A stretch of DNA of 34,749 nt, from the NCBI RefSeq assembly GCF_000513935.1, contig NZ_AZUY01000011.1, forward strand, positions 7,501 to 42,249. Reading direction: 5' to 3'. Both the position numbers and the translations under genes were made by a program. Numbering within the stretch: position 1 is the stretch's first letter; every line of letters starts with the position of its first letter. The DNA is from Mesorhizobium sp. WSM3626 (GTDB lineage: Bacteria; Pseudomonadota; Alphaproteobacteria; Rhizobiales; Rhizobiaceae). The notes under the pieces were generated by a model, which saw only the letters and a program-made list of their open reading frames with translations, searched no databases and was not told where the DNA came from. Shown one piece after another: positions 1 through 10,731 of the stretch.

Positions 1-7
1 TTTCTGG

Positions 8-1978
8 ATGCCAGATACGGAAGATGTCATAGCCGAACTCGGCAATGAGCCGCCGCTTATCGCGGACGGCCGCAGCGGCCCGCCCGATCGGCGTGAGGTT
101 TCTGCGCGCTGGCTGTCGGGAACATTTCTCACCGGCGTGACCTCGAGCGTGCTGATGGGCGTCGCGCTGTTTGCCGCCCTCGACGGGCGCCAGCAACTGG
201 CGACACCACCCGAAATCGCGGAACTAATCGGACTTGCCAGCAATGGCGATTCCGGCGAAGTGGCCAAGACCACCAGGCTGGTGGCGCCGCGCCAGATTGC
301 CAAGGCCAAGGACCGTCGTCGCATGGAAGTGTCGATGGTCACCAAGGTGGGCGACCGCGACGTCATCCACACCATGCCTTTCGTACAGATCAAGATGGCA
401 CTCGCCGCCAGCCACACCACCAGCCGGGCCTACCCACCTTTCGACCCGATGCAAGTGTTCGGCGACGACGGCGACGATGCATCGGCGCAGCCGGCGACGG
501 CCTCGGCCGCTTCCGGCCAGATCTACGGCGCCAAGGTCGAAAGCGAAATGAGCCTGAAGACCGTCGATTTCCCGATCGAGACGGCTTCCTTCGACGAAAA
601 GAGCGACCTGTCAGCCGACGAAGTGGAAAAGGTGGTTCGCGAAGCCGGCACCGACCTCAGCGACGGCGCCGTGCAGGTGGCTTCACTCCATTATGTCGAT
701 CCGCAGCGATTCGGCGAAGCCTTTGCCGAGAGCATGGCCGGCTCCTATGACGTGAAGATCGTGCCGGAAAACGTCTCGGTGTCGCCGCGTGCGAACGCTG
801 ACGACCAGGCGCCGGCGTTCGCCGAGGAAATCATCCCCTTCACCAAGGACACCGACCTCACCGAGGCCTTTGCCGATTCGGGCTATACGGGCGACGATGC
901 CACCGGCATGGCCGAAGCGATCGCCAAGCTGCTCAACGCCCCGGCGCTCAAGGCAGGAACCGTGCTGCGCGTCGGTCTCGAGGTTCACGGCGATGCCGCC
1001 AAGGTCGTGCGCACCAGCGTCTACGACAAGACCACGCATATCGTCACCATCGCGCTCGACGATCGCGGCCAGTACGTGCCGGCGCAGGAGCCGGAGCCCA
1101 ATCCCGAATTGCTGACGGCATTCGACGATTCATCGGCGCCGGTGGTGGTGCGCGGCAATCTGCCCAACGTCTATGACGGCATCTACCGCACCGCCTATTC
1201 CTATGGCATGTCCAAGGCGATGACCCAGCGGCTGATCAAGCTGCTGGCGTCTGGCGTCGACTTCCAGTCGCGACTCAATCCGTCGGATCGCCTCGAAGTG
1301 TTGTTCTCGCAGCCTGATGGCGACGACCAGACGTCGGACAATTCCGAGCTTCTCTATGTCTCGGCAACCTTTGGCGGCACGACGCGCAATTTCTACCGCT
1401 TCCAGATGCAGGACGGCAGCACCGACTATTTCGACCAGGATGGATCGAGCGCCCAGCAGTTTCTACTGCGCAACCCACTGCCCAACGGGAGATTCACCTC
1501 CGGCTTTGGTGCGCGCAAGCATCCTATCCTAGGCTATGTCCGCATGCACACAGGCACCGATTGGGCTGCCCCGATCGGATCGCCGATCATCGCCGCCGGC
1601 AATGGCGTCGTCGAGAAGGCGGGCTGGGCCGGCGGCTATGGCAAGCAGATCATCCTGCGCCATGCCAACGGCTACGAGACCTCCTACAATCACCAGAGCG
1701 CCTTTGCCAAAGGTATTGAGCCGGGCGTTCGGGTTCGCCAGGGCCAGGTCATTGGTTATCTCGGCCAGACCGGTCTCTCCACCGGTCCGCATCTGCACTA
1801 CGAGTTGATCGTCAACGGCACCAAGGTCGATTCGATGCGCGTGCGTCTGCCGGTCGGCAAGGTGCTGAAGGGCGACGATCTCGTCGCCTTCAAGCGCGAG
1901 CGCGAGCGCATCGACGATCTGCTGAAACAGGAAGACGGCAATTCGCTGAAGGTCGCGAGCGCCAAGATCGAAGGCTGA
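8..1978 (+). CDS. M23 family metallopeptidase, membrane-anchored (possibly 5'-partial)
   Basis: Probable peptidoglycan endopeptidase of the LytM/M23 class, acting in the periplasm on cell-wall cross-links. After a short cytoplasmic stretch, one hydrophobic segment at about residues 37-58 should anchor it in the inner membrane. A long acidic, low-complexity region follows, then a conserved middle domain (about 280-470), then the C-terminal peptidase domain (about 490-620). That domain holds the family's zinc and catalytic residues: H514 and D518 (HTGTD) and H595-L-H597 (HLH), in a complete order, so the enzyme looks active. The first ATG lies 8 bases from the window edge with no stop codon before it, so the true start may be further upstream. 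It converges on the MFS gene: its stop is 2 bp from where that gene would have ended before its frameshift. The family call is firm; the substrate is inferred. Confidence 0.92.
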   Translation: MPDTEDVIAELGNEPPLIADGRSGPPDRREVSARWLSGTFLTGVTSSVLMGVALFAALDGRQQLATPPEIAELIGLASNGDSGEVAKTTRLVAPRQIAKAKDRRRMEVSMVTKVGDRDVIHTMPFVQIKMALAASHTTSRAYPPFDPMQVFGDDGDDASAQPATASAASGQIYGAKVESEMSLKTVDFPIETASFDEKSDLSADEVEKVVREAGTDLSDGAVQVASLHYVDPQRFGEAFAESMAGSYDVKIVPENVSVSPRANADDQAPAFAEEIIPFTKDTDLTEAFADSGYTGDDATGMAEAIAKLLNAPALKAGTVLRVGLEVHGDAAKVVRTSVYDKTTHIVTIALDDRGQYVPAQEPEPNPELLTAFDDSSAPVVVRGNLPNVYDGIYRTAYSYGMSKAMTQRLIKLLASGVDFQSRLNPSDRLEVLFSQPDGDDQTSDNSELLYVSATFGGTTRNFYRFQMQDGSTDYFDQDGSSAQQFLLRNPLPNGRFTSGFGARKHPILGYVRMHTGTDWAAPIGSPIIAAGNGVVEKAGWAGGYGKQIILRHANGYETSYNHQSAFAKGIEPGVRVRQGQVIGYLGQTGLSTGPHLHYELIVNGTKVDSMRVRLPVGKVLKGDDLVAFKRERERIDDLLKQEDGNSLKVASAKIEG

Positions 1979-3531
1979 GTCAGTCGCGCGAATTCTCCGT
2001 TTGCGCCGGCCAGGGCGACGCTTGCCCAGGCACCGTAATCCAGGCGACGATCGCCGACAGCAGGCAAAGGAGCGCCGTGACCACGGCAACCGCCGCAAAA
2101 AGCCGAATCTCCGGCGGCAACCCTTATTGCATTGATATCCGCTGCAAGCCCGGCCGGCGGCGGCTCGCCGAAACCGGGGATTCCGGACGCGTGGCGCACG
2201 CCCAGCGCATAAACCCAAGCGGCGAGCGAGCCCATCGCCGCCACCGCGATCAGGCCGCCGACGCGCGAGACGGCGTTGTTGATGCCGGACGCGGCACCCG
2301 TATCCTTATCCTCGACCGAAGTCATGATCGCTGTCGACAGCGGCGACACGACCAGCGCCATGCCAAGCCCCATCACCGCCATAAGCGGAAAGGTGCCGGT
2401 CCAGAAATTGTGGATGCCGGCATAGGTAAGCAGCGCAAGGCCGGCAAAAGCGATGGCGACGACGAGACTGCCGGCGGCGATCGGAAAGCGGGGGCCGATC
2501 CGGTCCGACCACTGCCCGACCGGCCCTGACAGCAGCGCGATCAATGCCGACAGCGGTAGGAAGATGAAACCGACCTCGGCCGAACTCAGCCCCCAGCCGG
2601 CGATCAAGAGCATCGGCAGGTAGAACAAATTGGCCGACAGCGCAAAATAGAGGAAGAAGGTCGCCAGGTTGGCGCCGGCGAAAGCCTTGACGCGAAACAG
2701 GCTGAGATCGATCATCGGCTCGCGCTGCCAGCGCTCGTAGAGGATGAAGACGACAAGCAGCATCACGCCGGCAACGATCGCCGGGCCCGACATCAGGCCG
2801 CCCCCCTCGGCGCTCATCGCCGTCAGCCCGTAGGCCAGCGATCCGAAGGCCAGTGTCGCGAGCCCAGCGCCGCCGAGGTCCAGGCTGCGCTTTTCGGCTG
2901 GCTGGTCCGCCGGGATCTTGGCCAACAGCAGATAGATCGAAACCAGCCCGAGCGGCAGATTGATGGCGAAGATGGCGCGCCAGACGCCGTTGCCGAAGGT
3001 CGAAAGCACGAAACCGCCCAGCACCGGGCCAAGCGCCGTCGTCAGCGCCGAGGCCGCCGCCCAGATGCCGATCGCGCGGCCGCGTTCCTTCTTCGGATAG
3101 GCTTTGGCGATGATGGCGAGACTGCCTGGCACCATGATCGCGGCACCGATGCCCTGGAGAGCGCGAAACGCGATCAGCACGACAGCGTTCGGCGCCAGCG
3201 CACAGGCAAGCGAGGTGGCGACGAACAGGCCAATGCCGGCCACGAAGGCACGGCGCAGCCCGAACCGGTCGCCCGCGGCACCGCCGGCGAGGATCAGCGC
3301 CGAGAGCGTCAGCGCGTAGGCATTGGAAATCCACTGCGCTTGCGCCAGGCTGGCACCAAGATCGGCGCGCAACGCCGGCATGGCGATCGCCAGGATGGAA
3401 CCGTCGATGAAGCCGAGCGCCGAAGCCAGTATCGCCGCGATCAGCACGTACCTGCGCTGCGATCGCGGACAGAACGTGCCGTTCGCGACCGGAGCGGTCA
3501 GCGGAACGGCGGCTTCATTGGGCGAATGCAT
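1798..3531 (-). CDS. MFS transporter, DHA2/EmrB-QacA type, with frameshifted C-terminus
   Basis: Drug/metabolite:proton antiporter of the 14-helix DHA2 family. The N-terminus carries the first helix (ALGFIDGSILAIAMPAL), loop motif A (GDRFGLRR) and the antiporter motif C region (ALGPVLGG). The frame is good to about residue 477, then turns into non-membrane sequence that runs 181 bp antisense into the M23 gene. Reading across the A5 run at 2097-2101 with one base fewer restores a hydrophobic helix (AAVAVVTALLCLLSAIVAW) and a stop at 1980-1982, giving a normal 516-residue protein. The last helix is therefore lost by a +1 insertion, a sequencing error, or slippage. The start at 3531 has AGGGTG upstream. 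It is divergent from the TMEM175 gene. The substrate is unknown. Confidence 0.85.
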   Translation of the reverse strand: MHSPNEAAVPLTAPVANGTFCPRSQRRYVLIAAILASALGFIDGSILAIAMPALRADLGASLAQAQWISNAYALTLSALILAGGAAGDRFGLRRAFVAGIGLFVATSLACALAPNAVVLIAFRALQGIGAAIMVPGSLAIIAKAYPKKERGRAIGIWAAASALTTALGPVLGGFVLSTFGNGVWRAIFAINLPLGLVSIYLLLAKIPADQPAEKRSLDLGGAGLATLAFGSLAYGLTAMSAEGGGLMSGPAIVAGVMLLVVFILYERWQREPMIDLSLFRVKAFAGANLATFFLYFALSANLFYLPMLLIAGWGLSSAEVGFIFLPLSALIALLSGPVGQWSDRIGPRFPIAAGSLVVAIAFAGLALLTYAGIHNFWTGTFPLMAVMGLGMALVVSPLSTAIMTSVEDKDTGAASGINNAVSRVGGLIAVAAMGSLAAWVYALGVRHASGIPGFGEPPPAGLAADINAIRVAAGDSAFCGGCRGHGAPLPAVGDRRLDYGAWASVALAGANGEFARLTQPSILALATFSELPSSCFSRSSMRSRSRLKATRSSPFSTLPTGRRTRIESTLVPLTINS

Positions 3532-3683
3532 GCCACCCTAATTAGACCGCCGACGCGCCGGCAACAACCAGCCAGAAGCTTGTTGTCCTTGAAACCAGCC
3601 ATATTGCTAGGGATCGCATCTGCCCCGATGCAAACCGCCGCAGTCATGCTAGATTTCCCAAGAGCCGCAGGCGGGAGAAATCG

Positions 3684-4316
3684 ATGAAGCGTCCACTCGA
3701 AGCATCGGTTGAGGGGCGCGGCCGTATCGTCGGTATCACCGATGGCGTGTTCGCCATCGCACTCACCCTGATCGTGCTCGAGATCAGGGTGCCGGCACAT
3801 GAGGCCATCCATTCCGAACACGATCTTCTCGCCGCCGTCGCGGCACTGGCGCCCCGCTTTCTCACCTATGCCTTGAGTTTCCTGACCCTGACCATCTTCT
3901 GGTTCGGCCAGCAGGCGCAGCATGGTTTGATCGCCAAATCCGACAGACGGCTGGCCACGCTGAACCTCTGCTTTCTCGCCTTCATCGCGCTCTTGCCGTT
4001 CTCAACCGACCTTCTGGCCGACTTCCTCGAGTTCAGGACCGCGGTGCTGGTTTACTGGCTCAACCTGTTGATGCTCGGCATCACGCTGTTCGCCAGTTGG
4101 CGTTATGCGGAGAAGAGCGGCTTTGTCGCGGAGGATGTCGACGCGCACACGAAGCGCACCGTCTACCTGCGCATCGTCAAGGCGCAGATCCTGTGGGCTG
4201 TCGGTGCCGCACTTTGCCTGATCACCCCGCTGCTGAGCGTCGGCTTCATTCTGGTGATGCAGTTGATCTATGCGGCAACGCCGAATGTGAAGTGGGTGCG
4301 CAGGATCATTGGTTGA
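3684..4316 (+). CDS. TMEM175/DUF1211 family membrane protein (probable potassium channel)
   Basis: Small integral membrane protein of 210 residues with about six hydrophobic segments. The first helix carries the family signature ITDGVFAIALTLIVLEI, close to the FSD.VFAIA.T pattern that lines the pore in TMEM175 proteins. Bacterial members are reported to be tetrameric potassium-permeable channels; that role here is by family only. A GGGAG Shine-Dalgarno sequence sits about 7 bases before the ATG. The gene stands alone, divergent from the MFS transporter with 152 bp between them, and is followed by a repeat-like spacer, so it is probably monocistronic. Length and signature fit the prokaryotic family well. 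Confidence 0.85.
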   Translation: MKRPLEASVEGRGRIVGITDGVFAIALTLIVLEIRVPAHEAIHSEHDLLAAVAALAPRFLTYALSFLTLTIFWFGQQAQHGLIAKSDRRLATLNLCFLAFIALLPFSTDLLADFLEFRTAVLVYWLNLLMLGITLFASWRYAEKSGFVAEDVDAHTKRTVYLRIVKAQILWAVGAALCLITPLLSVGFILVMQLIYAATPNVKWVRRIIG

Positions 4317-4460
4317 AATTTGGCGAAGCTGACTTGGGATGCGTTGAGATTCAGGTCAGGCCGAGTCGAAAATGGTTGATACCGAGAACCGGAGCGGAGC
4401 GTATTTTCGGGTACGTGGACACCGGACGTGCGGCCGGCGTCACCTGACTATCGACATACC
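4317..4460. repeat. Intergenic spacer with a probable degenerate rhizobial repeat
   Basis: This 144-bp spacer contains a stretch (about 4342-4448) that resembles, from memory, one half of a long palindromic intergenic repeat common in Mesorhizobium genomes: a segment around GATTCAGGTCAGGCC, a core around GAACCGGAGCGGAGCGTA, then GGTACGTG and a closing CACCTGA. The usual mirror arm is mostly absent, so this would be a truncated copy. Small self-complementary parts (GCGTA/TACGT) are visible. No gene is seen. Confidence 0.35.
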
Positions 4461-5954
4461 CTACTCGACGAACTCCACCGGCACGCCCGGCGACACCAGC
4501 TTGGCGAGCTCCCGTGCATCCCAATTGGTCAACCGCACGCAGCCATGGCTTTCGGTCTTCCCGATCTTCGACGGCTCCGGCGTGCCGTGGATACCGTAGG
4601 TCGGCTTGTCTAGGGCGATCCACACCGATCCGACCGGACCATTGGGCCCAGGCGGAATGGTCAGGATCTTGTTGTTCTCGCCCTGCTTGAAGTTGATGTT
4701 GGGATTGTAGGTGTAGTTCGGATCGAGCGCGACACGCGACACGGCATGGATGCCGGTCGGGGACGGCGTGTCTGATGAGCCGATGGTGGCGGGATAAGCC
4801 GCGACCAGCTTGCCCGACGCGTCATAGGCGAAGACTTCCTTCTTGCCCTTGTCGGCAACGATGCGGGCAACCGGCGTCGAGACCAGTCTGCCGAAATTCG
4901 CGACCTTGACGATCGTGCCGGGACGATTGAAGTTGGCGTCCGGATTGAGCGCCTTGAGATAGTTCTCGTCCATGTGGAAGCGCTCGGCCAGCGCCTCGGT
5001 CACTGACGTATAGCCCATGCGGTCGAGCTGCGCCTTCTGGCTGTAGTCTTCCGGGATGGAGGCGACATAGGGACCGGCTGCGTCCTCCGCCGTGATGGTA
5101 TAGTTGGCGAACGCGTCGCCGCCGGATTGCGAGAGTGCTGACTGGATGCCGACCGCATCGGTCGATTTGAGGCTGCTGCCGTTGATCTGGTTGTAGGCCG
5201 CCAGCGCCTTGTCGACATTCGAACCAAAGCGCCCGTCGATGACGCCCGGCGAAGCTCCGCCCCGGTCGAGCAGCACCTGCAGTGCTGCCACATCCTGGCG
5301 TGCGCCCAGCGAAAGCGACGGATCGACCGACGTCTTGCCGCCAGCATTTGGCGGCAGTGCCGCCTGGCCGGAGGGCGCCGCCTCTTCCGTCGGGACTGCC
5401 GGCTGGACGGGGTCTATCGACGCCTCGTTCAGCGGCTGGCGCTGAATCGTACGCGGCTCTGCCGGCGGCGGCGCGTCGGGATAATTGTTGTCGTAACTGC
5501 CATCGTCCTGCGGCGCCGGCGGATAGGCATCGACGGAATTGCTATTGTCGGAATCATATTCATCGGCTGGGGGCGGAATGACCCGTCCTTCCTCTTCCAG
5601 CTGCTTGCGGCGGAAGCGGGCCATGTCCTGGGGATCGTCGAGATAGTAGCGGTCGTCGTCGGCGGGGACACGGCCTAGTTGACGCAGTCTTGTCTCGCGG
5701 CGTAGCGCGCGTCGGTCAAGCCGTGTCTGCGGCGGCTGGATGGCGATCACCTTGCCGGTATCCGCATCGACGATGACGCGATTGCCCCTGGCATCGTAAT
5801 AAATATCGAGATTGCCGTCCTGGGCGAGCAGAATGCCGCCGCTCCCGGCCGCGCGGACAGGCTGGGCTGCGCCGTCACGCGTCGGCGCGGCGAACGCGTT
5901 GGAAAACACCAGTCCCGCAACAAGCGCCGAAAGGGTGAAAATAGTGCGCAGCAT
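4461..5954 (-). CDS. Secreted L,D-transpeptidase (YkuD domain) with peptidoglycan-binding domain
   Basis: Periplasmic enzyme forming 3-3 cross-links in peptidoglycan or attaching proteins to it. The start at 5954 (497 residues) is chosen because it begins a signal peptide (MLRTIFTLSALVAG...FA) and has GGAGAG 12 bases upstream; a longer open frame to 6026 adds an implausible leader. In order: signal peptide; a short repeat-like segment (DIYYDARGNRVIVDADTG); a long proline/acid-rich linker; a PG_binding_1-like domain (LQVLLDRGGASPGVIDGRFG); a LysM-like stretch (LAERFHMDENYLKALNPD); and the C-terminal YkuD domain. The catalytic motif is intact with H470 and C472 in SHGCVRL. Such enzymes are abundant in polar-growing Rhizobiales. 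It is transcribed alone. Confidence 0.93.
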   Translation of the reverse strand: MLRTIFTLSALVAGLVFSNAFAAPTRDGAAQPVRAAGSGGILLAQDGNLDIYYDARGNRVIVDADTGKVIAIQPPQTRLDRRALRRETRLRQLGRVPADDDRYYLDDPQDMARFRRKQLEEEGRVIPPPADEYDSDNSNSVDAYPPAPQDDGSYDNNYPDAPPPAEPRTIQRQPLNEASIDPVQPAVPTEEAAPSGQAALPPNAGGKTSVDPSLSLGARQDVAALQVLLDRGGASPGVIDGRFGSNVDKALAAYNQINGSSLKSTDAVGIQSALSQSGGDAFANYTITAEDAAGPYVASIPEDYSQKAQLDRMGYTSVTEALAERFHMDENYLKALNPDANFNRPGTIVKVANFGRLVSTPVARIVADKGKKEVFAYDASGKLVAAYPATIGSSDTPSPTGIHAVSRVALDPNYTYNPNINFKQGENNKILTIPPGPNGPVGSVWIALDKPTYGIHGTPEPSKIGKTESHGCVRLTNWDARELAKLVSPGVPVEFVE

Positions 5955-6103
5955 AGTGGCGAAACTCTCCGGTCCGTATGTGCCGCCGCCCGGCGTTGTC
6001 CAGTTCGGCGAACCCTTCGCCAGCAAACCAGTTACCCACCATATGGTTCCGATATGAACCGGGCATGAAGATGGCGGTTTTCCGGCGCCTCGAGGAATAT
6101 TGG

Positions 6104-6469
6104 CTAGCCTGCGCCAAGCCCCAATTCCTTGCGCGCCTGCTTCGTCAGCTTCAGGGCAACCAGGCGATGGCTCTCGCGCAGATAGTCCTTCAGCGCACCA
6201 TCATCCATGCTCTGGCTTGTCTGACGCTGGATCCACTTCATGCCGCGCGAGGCAAGATAGGGTGCGGGCCGCAGGCCCGGCTGCTCCTTGAGCACGTCAT
6301 AGGCGATGTCGGAGCATTTGAAGGTGACGAAGAGCTGCTGGCCCTGATCCCAGCCACCGATCGCAAACACCTTGGTCCCGACCTTCCAGACATGGGCGCC
6401 GCCCCATTGCACCACGTGGTTCGTTGCAGGCAGCGAGGCGCAGAAGCCGTTGTAATCGTCCAGCGTCAA
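6104..6469 (-). CDS. MmcQ/YjbR family protein
   Basis: Small alpha/beta protein (about 121 residues) of the MmcQ/YjbR family, sometimes described as DNA-binding because of its CyaY-like fold; no biochemical role is firmly known. Recognisable parts are the N-terminal LDDYNGFCASLPATNHVVQW, the VWKVGTKVFAI strand, FVTFKCSDIAYDVL, and the C-terminal ALKDYLRESHRLVA helix. I prefer a TTG start at 6469, preceded by a purine run (GGGGGGCAGGA), because family members normally begin at this TLDDYN segment. An ATG at 6505 adds 12 residues with a weak ribosome site. It sits 140 bp after clpB on the same strand, with a palindromic repeat between, so it probably has its own transcript. Confidence 0.85.
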   Translation of the reverse strand: MTLDDYNGFCASLPATNHVVQWGGAHVWKVGTKVFAIGGWDQGQQLFVTFKCSDIAYDVLKEQPGLRPAPYLASRGMKWIQRQTSQSMDDGALKDYLRESHRLVALKLTKQARKELGLGAG

Positions 6470-6530
6470 TCCTGCCCCCCACTTCTCATAGAAAACGCCG
6501 CGCATCCGGAATGGACGCGCGGCACTCCAA

Positions 6531-6604
6531 AGCGCGGCGCGCTTCAGATCTTTGTCTTGTGCATGTCGTTGTTCCAAAAGCGAGGTCACTTTTGGGCGAC
6601 ATGC
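6531..6604. repeat. Palindromic intergenic repeat (rhizobial type) downstream of clpB
   Basis: Nested inverted repeat seen directly: GCATGTCG (6561-6568) pairs with CGACATGC (6597-6604), and CCAAAAG (6574-6580) pairs with CTTTTGG (6589-6595). The left flank (6531-6560, GCGCGCTTCAGATCTTTGTC) is an associated conserved piece. The same arrangement recurs, as I recall, in very many intergenic regions of Rhizobium and Mesorhizobium. It lies 5 bp from the clpB stop codon and could act as its 3' end hairpin. Confidence 0.6.
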
Positions 6605-6609
6605 ATCGA

Positions 6610-9216
<2,607 letters not shown>

Positions 9217-9309
9217 ATTTGTCTCCTTCCATCACCGGCCCGCTTTGCGGCACCGGATCAGATTGCGGTGACGGACCCGCCCATTCGAGCCGGATCCTGT
9301 TCAGGCCAG

Positions 9310-9338
9310 ATATGGTGCACGGACCCTGGCCCCTCAAG
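9310..9338 (-). promoter_or_regulatory. Candidate RpoH (sigma-32 type) promoter of clpB
   Basis: On the minus strand the elements CTTGAG, a 17-base spacer, then CCATAT match the heat-shock promoter pattern (CTTGAA ... CCAT-T). The start point would be near 9303, giving a leader of about 87 nt before the clpB ATG. The match is by eye; the gene's known heat-shock role supports it. Confidence 0.6.
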
Positions 9339-9382
9339 ACGTCGCGACATGGCAGGTGCATAATATTCCACGTCAGCCCAAA

Positions 9383-9410
9383 CGAAAACGGCGGAGATTT
9401 CTCTCCGCCG
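9383..9410 (-). terminator. Rho-independent terminator after the DUF4167 gene
   Basis: A perfect 9-bp stem, CGGCGGAGA (9389-9397) against TCTCCGCCG (9402-9410), with a 4-base loop. On the minus strand it is followed by TTTTCGTTT. It lies 26 bp past the DUF4167 stop codon and separates that gene from clpB. Confidence 0.8.
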
Positions 9411-9435
9411 TCCAATGCCTTGAAATGCCGTTCGC

Positions 9436-10428
9436 TCAATTGTCGATGTCGGAAACCACGGGTTCGGCACTGCCGCTGTCGACCGGAGCCGCCGCTGTCT
9501 CGCCCGCAGCCCCATTTTCGCCGCCGCTCCCGACTTGATCGGCATTGGTGCGCGGACGGCGCGGACGCCGTGGGCGGCGGGCAGCACCGCTCTCGGCGGC
9601 CGCCTCATTGAGTTCGGCCTGGGCGGCCAGACCTGCCGGTGAAAAATTCTCGAACCGTGGAGCCGGCTCGGCTGCCGCGACAGTCTCGGACGGCGAAGCG
9701 GGCTCTGCCTGAACTTCTGTCTGCCCCGAGGCCTCGTTGCGCTGCTGCTGGCCGCCTTGTTCGGCTGAAGAAGCATAATCGCGCTGGCCGCTCTGGCCGT
9801 AGCCGCCGTTAGGGCGGCGATCGCGATGACGCCCGCCATTGTTGTCGCGGCCGCTATTGTTGCGCCCGCCACTGTCGCGGTTGTCACGACCGCTTTCCCG
9901 GTTCAGCGCAACTTCCGCTGGCATGCCCTCGATCACTGGCTGAGGACCGGCGCCATGGTTGACCACCGGAATTTGCGCATCGGAACCGGCATTGCCGCTG
10001 CTATTGCCTGCCCCGCTATTGCCTGCCCCGCTGTTAACGGCCCCGCTGTTGACCGCATTGTCAAACTCGTCGCGATCCTCATCGCCGTCCTCGTCGAACT
10101 CGTCGCGCGACTGCTGGACGTTCTGGATCGGCATCTGCGCCTGCGCGGCGGCGATGATGCGGTTGTAGTGTTCGGCGTGCTGGAGATAGTTCTCCGCCAT
10201 CACCCGGTCGCCGGAGCTGTGCGCGTCACGGGCAAGGGTGGCGTATTTTTCGGCGACCTGCTGAGCCGATCCACGGATTTTCACGTCTGGGCCGTTGCTC
10301 TCGTAATTGCGCGTTAGCGGATTCGGGCCCTTGCGGTTGTTGTTATTGCTATTGTTATTGTTGTTCCCACCGCCGCCGCCATTGTTGTTGCGACCGCGCA
10401 TGCGCCTGTTCTGCTGTTGTGGCCTCAT
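9436..10428 (-). CDS. DUF4167 domain protein, Asn/Arg-rich
   Basis: Alphaproteobacterial protein of unknown biochemical role, 330 residues. The N-terminus is an extreme low-complexity tract (RGRNNNGGGGG then runs of Asn, residues about 10-33). The conserved DUF4167 domain follows (about 35-100: PLTRNYESNGPDVKIRGSAQ, then VAEKYATLARDAHSSGDRVMAENYLQHAEHY). The rest is disordered: an acidic patch, NSGAG repeats, an Arg/Asn/Gly region, and a basic RRPRRPRRPRTN segment near the C-terminus. RG/RN-rich tails and the basic patch suggest nucleic-acid binding, but this is inference. It follows prmC and prfA on the same strand after a 303-bp gap, and ends in a clear terminator. GAAGAGAG precedes the start. 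Confidence 0.88.
   Translation of the reverse strand: MRPQQQNRRMRGRNNNGGGGGNNNNNSNNNNRKGPNPLTRNYESNGPDVKIRGSAQQVAEKYATLARDAHSSGDRVMAENYLQHAEHYNRIIAAAQAQMPIQNVQQSRDEFDEDGDEDRDEFDNAVNSGAVNSGAGNSGAGNSSGNAGSDAQIPVVNHGAGPQPVIEGMPAEVALNRESGRDNRDSGGRNNSGRDNNGGRHRDRRPNGGYGQSGQRDYASSAEQGGQQQRNEASGQTEVQAEPASPSETVAAAEPAPRFENFSPAGLAAQAELNEAAAESGAARRPRRPRRPRTNADQVGSGGENGAAGETAAAPVDSGSAEPVVSDIDN
10003..10047 (-). repeat. 15-bp tandem repeat inside the DUF4167 gene
   Basis: Two identical 15-base units (ATTGCCTGCCCCGCT at 10003-10017 and 10018-10032) and a third, diverged unit (10033-10047). In the protein they encode the NSGAG/NSGAV repeats. A unit length divisible by three lets copy number vary without shifting the frame. 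Confidence 0.75.
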
Positions 10429-10731
10429 TCGACTCTCTTCATCTTGAAATTTTCGAAAAACTCTTCACGAACGGAGGCGCTCATGCAGCCGACCGTTTCG
10501 TCTCTTCACCGGCGTTCGCCCGCATCGATTGCGTTGGCGCCACGTGTCATCCTGTTCCGGTTGCATCACTTGCCGGACGATTCCCGCACGAAGCTTGGGC
10601 GTCGTTTGCGCAAGAAGGCAGCTATTTCCAAGGAAACCGAATCGCTGAGAGCACTGCCTGCTTCGTCTCATCCGGTAAGGCGACCCTAGCCGCATTCCCC
10701 GGTATTGCCAAGCGCTTTTTTTTGCACTGCG
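10429..10731. other. 303-bp intergenic region between prmC and DUF4167
   Basis: No credible gene is seen. Small open frames here show no family resemblance and lack good start sites. There is a run of eight T on the plus strand at 10716-10723, which would read as A8 after prmC and so is not a terminator for it. The region presumably carries the promoter of the DUF4167 gene, but I cannot pick out elements with confidence. Confidence 0.5.

Noticed and set aside
2306..3334. A 342-codon minus-strand frame within the MFS gene
   Set aside because: Overlaps the MFS gene on the same strand in another frame; Arg-rich and without any domain, whereas the MFS frame has helices and motifs.
10003..10047. 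Tandem repeats as a possible CRISPR array
   Set aside because: Units are directly adjacent with no spacers, lie inside a coding frame, and encode a low-complexity protein repeat.
10716..10723. T8 run after prmC as a terminator
   Set aside because: The run is on the plus strand; for the minus-strand prmC transcript it is A8, and there is no stem before it.
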